Positions 31,701 through 38,953 of a DNA stretch of 54,607 bases are shown here, in pieces (within the stretch, counting starts at the first letter, position 1; the number at the start of each line of letters is the position of its first letter). Below the pieces are notes generated by a model, which saw nothing but the letters and a program-made list of their open reading frames with translations, was not told where the DNA came from and searched no databases. The stretch lies in NCBI GenBank assembly GCA_023396115.1, contig JAEWXC010000042.1, positions 1 to 54,607 on the forward strand. The letters run 5' to 3'. The translations under genes and the position numbers were made by a program. This DNA comes from Actinomycetes bacterium. Lineage in GTDB: Bacteria > Actinomycetota > Actinomycetes > Propionibacteriales > Nocardioidaceae.

Positions 31701-32447
31701 CGTCGTTCCCGGGCACCGGCCCAGCAGCTCGCCCAGCGCCCGGGCCTCGGAATCGTCCACGGCCAGGTCCCACCGGCTCTTCACCGCGATCCAGCGACGC
31801 GCGTAGTCGCACTGGAACGCCTGCCGCGGACGCCACGCGGCGGGGTCGTCGGCCCCCTTGGACGCGTTCGCCGGACCGTCGACTGCCAGGAGGTTCGCCA
31901 GGTCGTTGGCGTAGTCGCGACGCCGCTGCGCGCTCCACCGCCACGCACCTGAGAGCCAGGCCTCGGCCAGCGGCACCACGTGGTCGATCTGGACCTCCAC
32001 CGACTGCCGCGGGTCCTTGAGGTCGCTCATCACCAGGTCCCGGCCGGTGTAGGGGTCGCGCCAGGCCCCGGCCAGCACGTCGTGGTCGCACCGCCCCTGC
32101 TGCGCCACCCGGACCGGTGGCTGGTCGAGGGCGTCGCGCAGCAGCACGTCGTCGCGCTGGTTGCAGCCGTTGCCGTCGGTGTCGGCCCAGGCGCTGCCGA
32201 ACGCGTCGCGGCGGTAGTCGGGCACGTCCGGGTGCCGCTCGGTGCGGCGCAACCCCGCCAGGGCGTCGGCGGCCCGGGCAGCGCCGGGCAGACCCACGGC
32301 CGGCTCGGGGCGGGCGTCCTGCCCGGCCCCCACCGTCACCACGCAGCCGGCCAGGAGCACGCCGAGCACCGGGACCAGCAGGGCGAGCACGCACGGGCGG
32401 GGCAGCACCACGACAGGATGCCCGAGGGGTCCGACGCGCCTCCTCAC
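31686..32447 (-). CDS. Secreted lipoprotein nuclease with HNH/DUF1524 domain
   Basis: About 253 aa. N-terminal lipoprotein signal peptide with lipobox LLAGC (Cys35 lipidated), so an extracellular, membrane-tethered enzyme. The HNH/GmrSD-like domain shows YRRDAFGSAWADTDGNGCNQRDD, then VEVQIDHVVPLAEAWLSGA, then NDLANLLAVDGPANASKGADDPAAW. Such proteins are common in actinobacteria and are presumed DNases. GTG 32447 is preceded by GGGGCGGGG, 23 nt after the stop of the small membrane gene, so it may be the tail gene of the GGDEF operon. Confidence 0.83.
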   Translation of the reverse strand: MRRRVGPLGHPVVVLPRPCVLALLVPVLGVLLAGCVVTVGAGQDARPEPAVGLPGAARAADALAGLRRTERHPDVPDYRRDAFGSAWADTDGNGCNQRDDVLLRDALDQPPVRVAQQGRCDHDVLAGAWRDPYTGRDLVMSDLKDPRQSVEVQIDHVVPLAEAWLSGAWRWSAQRRRDYANDLANLLAVDGPANASKGADDPAAWRPRQAFQCDYARRWIAVKSRWDLAVDDSEARALGELLGRCPGTTKAPG

Positions 32448-32470
32448 CCCCGCCCCGGGCGGAGGGGAGG

Positions 32471-32689
32471 TCAGAGCGGGGCGTCGGGGTCGATCGAGCG
32501 GGTCTCGCGGCGCCGGTTCTTCGAGGCGATCCAGTCGCGCAGGTAGAACTTGGGCAGGATCTTGGCCACCGCGAGCGTCACGTAGACGATCGTGTTGATC
32601 GCGACGAAGGCCGCCAGCACGGCGATGAACTCCGAGCGCAGGGTCTCCTCGGGCAGCAGGATCCCCTGCGGCACCAGTGCGGTGTTCAC
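32471..32689 (-). CDS. Small membrane protein coupled to the glycosyltransferase
   Basis: 72 aa. One membrane helix at about 20-45 (FIAVLAAFVAINTIVYVTLAVAKIL), then a basic tail (KFYLRDWIASKNRRRETRS). Its GTG overlaps the stop of the glycosyltransferase gene by GTGA (32686-32689), so synthesis is coupled 1:1. The arrangement resembles poly-GlcNAc synthases, where a small membrane protein (PgaD) sits beside the GT2 enzyme, although PgaD itself has two helices. Accessory subunit by inference. Confidence 0.75.
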   Translation of the reverse strand: MNTALVPQGILLPEETLRSEFIAVLAAFVAINTIVYVTLAVAKILPKFYLRDWIASKNRRRETRSIDPDAPL

Positions 32690-34119
32690 TCGTCCTCCCC
32701 GTGGGCCCGCTTGTCACCGGCCACGACGTGCTTCCACGCCGCCTCCTTGGCCCAGGACAGGTCCCAGATGCCCTTGACGAACACGACGTTGAGGAACATC
32801 GCGTAGAACAGCTCGGGGAACAGCGTCAGCCCGAGCAGCCGGGCCCGCCAGCCGCCGCGCCACACCGTGACCACCCGTTCGAGCACGAAGACCGCACCCA
32901 CGCCGAGCCAGAACGGGAACCAGACCCAGGTGTCGGTCGCGACCACCATCATCAGGATCAGCGTGAGGTAGGAGCCGAGCGCGATGACGCCGTAGCCGAT
33001 CCCCAGCTGCTGGGCCCAGTAGCGCATCGTGGCGGGCCGCATGCCGTACTGGCCCAGGTTCTCCAGGGCACCGCGCTGCCAGCGCAACCGCTGGGCCCAC
33101 AGGGTCCGCCACGACGGCATCACCTCGGTCACCACCGTGCACTCGGGCGGCGAGATCATCAACGCACCCAGCGACTTCAGGGCGATCGTCAGCTCGTTGT
33201 CCTCGGTCAGCGCGACCGTGTCGTAGACGTCGCCGGGGATGCCGGGCAGCAGGGCGCCGCGCTCCGCAGCGACCGCACGCAGGGCCCGGGCCCGGAACAC
33301 CGACGCGGTGCCGGTGAGCACGAAGACCCGGCCGCGACGGCGCTTGAGCTCGCGCTGGTAGCGGGCGTACTCGTTGCGCTGGAACTGGCCGATCAGTCCG
33401 CCGCCCTCCTCGCCGTAGAAGAGCCCGCCGACGGCCATCAGGGCACGGTCCTCGCTGAGCCGGCGGATCGCCCCGGCCAGGAAGCCGGGGTCGAGCTGGG
33501 TGTCGGCGTCCATCACCATGACGCAGTCGTTGTCGCCCATCCCGTCCAGCACGCCGCGCAGCGCCTGGTTGAGCCCCCCGGCCTTCTTGCCGCGGTTGCG
33601 CACCGTCTCGAAGACCTCGACCCCGGCTGCCTGCGCGAGCTCGACGGTCCGGTCGGTGCAGTTGTCGGCCACGACCACGACCCGGTGCGGCGGAGGGTCC
33701 TGCCGGGCCAGGGAGTCCAGCGTCTCGACGATGCAGTCCTCCTCGTTGTGCGCCGGGATCAGCACCGTGATGGTCACCGGACCGGCGTGCACGCCGCGGG
33801 TCTCGGCCATCACCAGCTGCGGCGCCAGAGGCATCCGTTCGGGGTCGGTGGAGGTGCGCGCGCGGGTCGCGATCCGCCGCTCCACCGCCGCCACCCCGGC
33901 GGCCAGCAGCAGCGCCACCCCCATGCTGGCCAGCAGCACGCTGCTCGGCGGCGCGTCGGTGTCGTAGAAGACCCTCCAGAGACCGAGGACCACGCCCTCG
34001 TCCGGTCGTTCGCCCGGCTCCGGGTCGCCGGCCGACACGGCCAGCCACAACAGCAGCGCACCCAGCGCCGCCACCCCCAGGATGCCGATCCCCACGAGCC
34101 GCGGGAACCACGTCCTCAC
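32686..34119 (-). CDS. Processive family-2 glycosyltransferase (PgaC/cellulose synthase-like)
   Basis: 477 aa. Two N-terminal helices (about 8-30 and 62-80), a cytosolic GT-A domain, then about three C-terminal helices (after 375). Catalytic set: TVLIPAHNEEDCIVETL, DAD at 204-206, TED acid at 305-307, and QRLRW (343-347), the Q/RxxRW box of processive enzymes. It should polymerise and export an exopolysaccharide (poly-GlcNAc-like or other beta-linked glycan). No PilZ domain. The GTG start overlaps the GGDEF gene stop (GTGA, 34116-34119). Confidence 0.88.
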   Translation of the reverse strand: MRTWFPRLVGIGILGVAALGALLLWLAVSAGDPEPGERPDEGVVLGLWRVFYDTDAPPSSVLLASMGVALLLAAGVAAVERRIATRARTSTDPERMPLAPQLVMAETRGVHAGPVTITVLIPAHNEEDCIVETLDSLARQDPPPHRVVVVADNCTDRTVELAQAAGVEVFETVRNRGKKAGGLNQALRGVLDGMGDNDCVMVMDADTQLDPGFLAGAIRRLSEDRALMAVGGLFYGEEGGGLIGQFQRNEYARYQRELKRRRGRVFVLTGTASVFRARALRAVAAERGALLPGIPGDVYDTVALTEDNELTIALKSLGALMISPPECTVVTEVMPSWRTLWAQRLRWQRGALENLGQYGMRPATMRYWAQQLGIGYGVIALGSYLTLILMMVVATDTWVWFPFWLGVGAVFVLERVVTVWRGGWRARLLGLTLFPELFYAMFLNVVFVKGIWDLSWAKEAAWKHVVAGDKRAHGEDE

Positions 34120-36344
34120 TCCGTCACACCCCCTGTACCTGCGCCGGGGCGCAGGTGGATCTCCATGAACTCCTCGACCGGGACGGGTCGCCCCACCAGG
34201 TAACCCTGGGCCTGGTCGACACCTTCCTCACGCAGCACCTCGAGCACCGCGGGGTCCTCGACGAACTCGGCGATGGTGCGCTTGCCGAGCCCCCGGGCCA
34301 CCCCCGCGATCGAGCGCAGGATGGTGCGGTCGACCTCGGAGTGGTGGCTGTCGGCCACGAACTCTCCGTCGATCTTCACGTAGTCGAAGAGCAGGTGCTT
34401 GAGGTAGTGCAGCGAGCCGTACCCTGCGCCGTAGTCGTCGAGCGCGAATGCGCAGCCCAGGTCGACCAGCCGCTCGGCGAACTCCCGGGCCACCGCCACG
34501 TCGGCCACGGCCGCGGTCTCGGTGACCTCGAAGATCAGCGCCCCGCGGCCCACGCAGTTGCGGGCCAGGGCCTCGCGGATGGTGCGCTCGATCTCGGGGT
34601 TGCCGATCGAGTATCCCGAGAGGTTCACCTGCAACCGGAACCCGGGGTGCACCTGCTGCAGCCGGGCCAGCAGCGGCACCGAGTGCCGGGCCACCCAGGC
34701 GTCGATCTTGGTCATCAGACCGGTGCGTTCGGCGATCGGCAGGAACGCGCCCGGCGGCTGCAGGCCGTCCTCGGTGCGCATCCGCAGCAGCACCTCGGCG
34801 CTGCCGATCTCCCCGGTGGCGACCTCCATGATCGGCTGGAGGTGCAGCTCGAACCCGTCGGTGGCCAGCGCCTGCTCGATGCGCTCCTCCCACTCCATCC
34901 GGACCGAGAGCTGCAACGGGCGCAGGTCGCCCTCGGCCAGCACGACCGCCTGGTCCCGGCCCCCGTCCTTGCTCTCGTACATCGTCATGTCGGCCAGGGC
35001 CAGCACGTCGGCAGTGTGGTCGGCGGCCGAGCGGAACGACAGTCCGCCGACGCTGGCGGTGACCCGGCGTCCGGCGCCCTCGAGCGTGGCGGTGTACTGG
35101 CGCACCTGCTCGACCACCACGCTGGCGACCCGCTCGACGCCGCGCTCGTCGCCCTCGGTGAGCAGGATGACGAACTCGTCGCCGCCCAGCCGGCCGACCA
35201 CGTCGGAGCCCCGCACGGCACCGGTCAGCAGCTTCGCGACCTCGACCAGCATCCGGTCGCCGGCGTTGTGCCCCAGGGTGTCGTTGACCTGCTTGAAGTG
35301 GTCCAGGTCCAGCAGCAGCACCCCACCGGGCGCGCAGCCGTCGGGGTGGGCGGCCAGGTGGGCCTCGAGCTGGCGGCTGAAGCCGCGACGGTTCGCCACC
35401 CCGGTCAGCACGTCGTGGTCGACCAGGTGCGAGAGCCGGTCCTGGTACTGGCGACGCTCGGAGATGTCGACCAGGTTGACCAGGAGGATCTCCCCCAGCG
35501 CCCGGTCCGGGATGATCCGGCTGCTCAGCGCGACGGTGCGCTCGGAGCCGTCGGCGCTGCGCAGCACGCAGTCGTCGGTCACGGTCTCCTCGTCCTCCGA
35601 GGCCGCCAACCGGGCCAGGTGGCGCCCGAGTCCGTCGTCGCCCATCGGCGCGTAGCGGGTGAAGTCGTCCCCCACGACCGCGGTCTCGGACCGGCCCAGC
35701 CAGCTGGCCAGGGCCGCGTTGACGGCCATGATCCGGCCGCTGCCGTCCAGCAGCGCCACCCCGTGCGGGCTGGAGTGGAACAGCTTCTCGACCCGGTCGG
35801 TGGCCGCCTCGGCCCGGGCCTGGGCGCGCGAGCGGCGCCGGACGAGCTGCTGGATGACCGGTCCGATGGTGACGGCGACGGCGGTGAGGATGAGACCGCG
35901 CCGGATGTCGCCCAGCGGATAGTCCGGCGGCCCGATCGCGAGGATCGGCAGCAGCAGGCACATCAGCGCCAGCACGCACGCGCCCCACAGCTCACGCCGG
36001 GTGCCGGTCAGGGCCAACCACAGGATCGGGACCAGGTAGATCGCGGAGATCCCGGAGGCCACACCACCGGCGGCGTCGCGGGCGACCAGCGCGAAGAGGA
36101 AGAACAGGTAGGCCGCGGCGGGCTCGCGCCAGGTCCGCTCGGGGAAGGTGATGCTCCAGGCGAACAGCGCTGCGACGACCGCCAGGCACAACGTGGCCGC
36201 GGTCCACTGCACCCACCGCACCTCGTCCAGCGGGACCAGCTCGGAGACCAGCACGGCCAGCCCGATGAACCCGACCGGGAGAGCCATCCGGACGGTGGCG
36301 CGCTCGACGCCAGCGGGCCGGAGGAAGGAGGGGGGTGTCGGCAC
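34116..36344 (-). CDS. GGDEF-EAL (EVL) c-di-GMP enzyme with membrane sensor and PAS domain
   Basis: 742 aa. N-terminal region of about seven to eight membrane helices (residues 20-190), a PAS domain (about 208-330: FHSSPHGVALLDGSGRIMAVN), GGDEF (GGDEF intact at 387-391, with the inhibitory I-site RGSD at 378-381) and an EAL-type domain (about 485-730). The EAL signature reads EVL (E517); the other expected residues are present: QVNLSG, FEVTET, LDDYGAGYGSLHYL, VKIDGEF, IAEFVED, QGYLVGRP. Both cyclase and phosphodiesterase activity are plausible. GTG start 36344; TACGAT at 36356-36351 suggests leaderless. First gene of the exopolysaccharide operon. Confidence 0.9.
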   Translation of the reverse strand: MPTPPSFLRPAGVERATVRMALPVGFIGLAVLVSELVPLDEVRWVQWTAATLCLAVVAALFAWSITFPERTWREPAAAYLFFLFALVARDAAGGVASGISAIYLVPILWLALTGTRRELWGACVLALMCLLLPILAIGPPDYPLGDIRRGLILTAVAVTIGPVIQQLVRRRSRAQARAEAATDRVEKLFHSSPHGVALLDGSGRIMAVNAALASWLGRSETAVVGDDFTRYAPMGDDGLGRHLARLAASEDEETVTDDCVLRSADGSERTVALSSRIIPDRALGEILLVNLVDISERRQYQDRLSHLVDHDVLTGVANRRGFSRQLEAHLAAHPDGCAPGGVLLLDLDHFKQVNDTLGHNAGDRMLVEVAKLLTGAVRGSDVVGRLGGDEFVILLTEGDERGVERVASVVVEQVRQYTATLEGAGRRVTASVGGLSFRSAADHTADVLALADMTMYESKDGGRDQAVVLAEGDLRPLQLSVRMEWEERIEQALATDGFELHLQPIMEVATGEIGSAEVLLRMRTEDGLQPPGAFLPIAERTGLMTKIDAWVARHSVPLLARLQQVHPGFRLQVNLSGYSIGNPEIERTIREALARNCVGRGALIFEVTETAAVADVAVAREFAERLVDLGCAFALDDYGAGYGSLHYLKHLLFDYVKIDGEFVADSHHSEVDRTILRSIAGVARGLGKRTIAEFVEDPAVLEVLREEGVDQAQGYLVGRPVPVEEFMEIHLRPGAGTGGVTE

Positions 36345-36401
36345 CCGGCGATCGTAGCCACTGCGCGGCCCCCTCTCGTGCACGTCCGTAGGCTCGGCAC
36401 C

Positions 36402-36707
36402 ATGAAGATCTCCTCGATCCCCACCGCCCCGCTCACCACCCTCGGACTGGTCGGGGGCTTCGTGCTGGCCAACCGCACCGGCAACCGTCCGCTCGGTGGC
36501 GTCGTGATGGCCGCCGCCAACGCCGCAGCGCTGCCGGCCTGGGCCTCCCGGGGACCGGCGACCGCGGCCGGGCTCAGCGCGCTCTACTGGGGCTCGATGG
36601 GCCTCTCGCACCCGCTGGCCAAGAAGATCGGCACCTGGCCGTCGGTCGCGACCGTCGCGGCGCTGTCCGCCGGTGCCGCCTGGGCGGCCAGCGACCGGCG
36701 GCGCTGA
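36402..36707 (+). CDS. Small hypothetical membrane protein
   Basis: 101 aa, Ala/Gly-rich with about three hydrophobic stretches (LTTLGLVGGFVLANRTGN, VVMAAANAAALPAWASRG, ATVAALSAGAAWAAS). TAGGCT at 36389-36394, 7 nt before ATG (leaderless). A CCCCGG-GCGCG-CCGGGG hairpin follows the stop. Family not recognised. Confidence 0.7.
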   Translation: MKISSIPTAPLTTLGLVGGFVLANRTGNRPLGGVVMAAANAAALPAWASRGPATAAGLSALYWGSMGLSHPLAKKIGTWPSVATVAALSAGAAWAASDRRR

Positions 36708-36810
36708 CCCCGGGCGCGCCGGGGACCACCGTTCGGGCGGAAGCGGGTTTCCGGGCCGTTGCTCTGCGGCAGGATGCCCCCACCACCCGTGGACCGGAAG
36801 GACGACCCCG

Positions 36811-37527
36811 ATGCGCAGCCCCCTCTTCGACGCCTCGCACAACGAGAGCCAGAGCCAGGACCCGTTCGTCCTGCAGTCGAACTACATGCTCAAGGCCACC
36901 CTCGGGGCACCGGTGGTCGCCGCGAAGGGCTCGATGGTCGCCTACCAGGGCCAGGTGACGTTCGAGCACAAGTCGTCGGGCTCGTTCGGCAAGATGATGA
37001 AGCGGATGGTGACCAGCGAGGACACCCCGTTGATGACCGTCCAGGGGCAGGGCGACGTGTTCTTCGCCGACCTGGGCAAGAACGTCTTCCTGATCGACCT
37101 CGACGGGCCGCAGGACGCGCTCAGCGTCTCCGGCTCCAACCTGCTGGCGTTCCAGTCCTCCCTGGAGTACGACGTGCACCGGGTCAAGGGCGCCGGGATG
37201 CTCACCGGTGGTGTCTTCAACACCCTGCTGCGCGGCCAGGGGAAGGTGGCCCTGACCTGCGACGCCACCCCGCTGATCCTGGACTGCTCCCAGCAGCCGA
37301 CCTACGTCGACATGAACGCCGCGGTGTGCTGGTCGGCGAACCTGACCCCGGGCATCCAGAACTCGATGAACGTGAAGTCGATGCTGCGCGGCGGCACCGG
37401 CGAGGCGTTCCAGTACGTGTTCCACGGTCCGGGCTTCGTGGTGCTGCAGCCCTCCGAGGGCCTGCAGATCCCCACCAACGAGACCTCCTCGGGCAGCGCC
37501 GGGGGCATCGGCAACCTGTTCAGCTGA
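36811..37527 (+). CDS. AIM24 family protein
   Basis: 238 aa, AIM24-like double beta-helix fold. Seen: NYMLKATLGAPVVAAKGSMVAYQG, FGKMMKRMVTSEDTPLMTVQGQG, FLIDLDGPQDALSVSGSNLLAF, GTGEAFQYVFHGPGFVVLQPSE. Bacterial members are widespread but of unknown function (TerD- and AIM24-type proteins sometimes occur in stress clusters). ATG 36811 with GGAAGGAC about 7-14 nt upstream. Confidence 0.85.
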   Translation: MRSPLFDASHNESQSQDPFVLQSNYMLKATLGAPVVAAKGSMVAYQGQVTFEHKSSGSFGKMMKRMVTSEDTPLMTVQGQGDVFFADLGKNVFLIDLDGPQDALSVSGSNLLAFQSSLEYDVHRVKGAGMLTGGVFNTLLRGQGKVALTCDATPLILDCSQQPTYVDMNAAVCWSANLTPGIQNSMNVKSMLRGGTGEAFQYVFHGPGFVVLQPSEGLQIPTNETSSGSAGGIGNLFS

Positions 37528-37535
37528 GGCGCCCG

Positions 37536-37841
37536 GTGGACCCTGGTCTGGTGGTGACCGGCCCCGTCCTCACCTGGCGGGGGCCGGCGCCGCACCACTT
37601 CGTGGCCGTGGAGGGCGACGACGCCGCCGACCTGACCGAGCTGATGCCCCAGGTGACCTACGGCTGGGGCATGGCGCCGGTGCGCTGCCGGCTCGGGGCC
37701 ACCGAGTGGGAGACGTCGTTGTGGCCCCGCGAGGGCCGGTGGCTGGTGCCGCTCAAGGCGGCGGTGCGGCGCAGCGAGGGCGTCGGGGTGGGCGACGTGG
37801 TCACCGTCGAGCTCGAGGTGCGCGGCGCCCCGGGCCGGTGA
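37536..37841 (+). CDS. DUF1905 domain protein
   Basis: 101 aa. Single small beta-barrel domain: LTWRGPAPHHFVAVEGDDAADL, VTYGWGMAPVRCRLGATEWETSLWPREGRWLVPLKAAVRR, GVGDVVTVELEV. This is the DUF1905 pattern. GTG 37536, 8 nt after the AIM24 stop, so the two likely form an operon. Unknown biochemical role. Confidence 0.8.
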   Translation: MDPGLVVTGPVLTWRGPAPHHFVAVEGDDAADLTELMPQVTYGWGMAPVRCRLGATEWETSLWPREGRWLVPLKAAVRRSEGVGVGDVVTVELEVRGAPGR

Positions 37842-37848
37842 CCCCGGC

Positions 37849-38868
37849 TCAGGCCGAAGGTGCTGCCCGCAGCGCCGGGAGCACCGTCTCGGCGAGCAGC
37901 CGCAGGCTCGCCCACGACGGCTCCGCGGGCAGCCCGCCGCAGGCCGGGTGGGTGGTGACCAGGCCGAGCGCCCCGGTCCGGCACCGGTCGATGAGGTCGT
38001 CGGGGTGCAGCACCACGTACACGCCGCGGCTGCGCATCTCCTCGACGGTGTCGCTGGGGTCGGCCACGAACGCGGCCCGCTGGCCGCCCGTGCCCTCCTC
38101 CTCCGCCCAGAGCCGGTAGCCCCGGGCGTCGGCGAGCAGGTGGTGTCCCCACCGCTCCCAGAACTCCTCGGGGTCCTCGGCACAGAAGACCGCGGCCGGG
38201 CCGGGGGTCGGCGCCAGCACGAACCCCGGGTCCCGGCCGTGCTCGGCGCAGGTGGCGCGGTACAGGTCCACCAGGTCGCGGTCGGGGGTCTGCGGGGCGA
38301 ACCCGAGCCCCAACCGGGCGGCACGGCGCGCGGCTGCCGCTGATCCGCCGCCGACGAGCAGGAACGGGTGCGGCTGGCTGAACGGGGTCGGGGTCACCCA
38401 GACGGTGCGGCCCTCGTGCTCCACCGGCTCCCCGGTCCACAGCTGTTGCAGCAGCACGATCGCGGACCCCAGGTCGCGGCCCCGGGTGGCCCACGGCTTC
38501 GCCAGCTGCTCGTACTCAGCACGGCGGTAGCCCAGGCCCACCACGTGGCTCACCCGGCCGGCCGACAGGTGGTCCAGCACCGCCAGGTCCTCGGCCAGAC
38601 GGACCGGGTCGTAGAGGTTGACCAGCAGGGCCGAGACCGTGATCGGGATCCGGGTGGTCCGGGCCACGAACGCCGAGGCGAGCAGCAGCGGGCTGGGCAG
38701 GTACCCGTCGACCGACCCGTGGTGCTCGGAGACGACCAGGCCGCTGAACCGGTGCTGGTCGACGTAGCCGGCCTGGTCCAGCGCCCGGGCGTGGACCTCC
38801 TGGCGGGTGGCCCGGTCGGCGCCGGGGGTGCGCAGGTCGTAGCGGGCGATGAACGGGACGCGCGACAT
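37849..38868 (-). CDS. Luciferase-like (LLM) flavin/F420-dependent oxidoreductase
   Basis: 339 aa, bacterial luciferase-like TIM barrel. Seen: SGLVVSEHHGSVDGYLPSPLLLASAFVARTTRI, LAEDLAVLDHLSAGRVSHVVGLGYRRAEYE, FLLVGGGSAAAARRAARLGLGFAP. Cofactor FMN or F420; F420 likely in this group but not provable by eye. ATG 38868 is preferred over 38880 because the conserved MSRVPFIARYD begins there. No partner genes nearby. Confidence 0.85.
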   Translation of the reverse strand: MSRVPFIARYDLRTPGADRATRQEVHARALDQAGYVDQHRFSGLVVSEHHGSVDGYLPSPLLLASAFVARTTRIPITVSALLVNLYDPVRLAEDLAVLDHLSAGRVSHVVGLGYRRAEYEQLAKPWATRGRDLGSAIVLLQQLWTGEPVEHEGRTVWVTPTPFSQPHPFLLVGGGSAAAARRAARLGLGFAPQTPDRDLVDLYRATCAEHGRDPGFVLAPTPGPAAVFCAEDPEEFWERWGHHLLADARGYRLWAEEEGTGGQRAAFVADPSDTVEEMRSRGVYVVLHPDDLIDRCRTGALGLVTTHPACGGLPAEPSWASLRLLAETVLPALRAAPSA

Positions 38869-38892
38869 GGCCCCATCCAAGCAGCAGCAACG

Positions 38893-38930
38893 CCCGAGGG
38901 GCGCCCACCTCTCGGTGGACGCCCCTCGGG
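38893..38930 (-). terminator. Terminator of pckG
   Basis: CCCGAGGGGCG (38893-38903) pairs with CGCCCCTCGGG (38920-38930); the inner CCACC-TCTC-GGTGG extends the stem. It lies 24 nt after the pckG stop and before the next leftward gene. Confidence 0.8.
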
Positions 38931-38953
38931 ACGGGTGCTCAGGGAGCGGGGAC

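Noticed and set aside
36345..36842. N-terminal extension of the GGDEF protein to about 908 residues
   Set aside because: The extension is low-complexity, overlaps the rightward 101-aa gene, and a -10 box lies right before GTG 36344.
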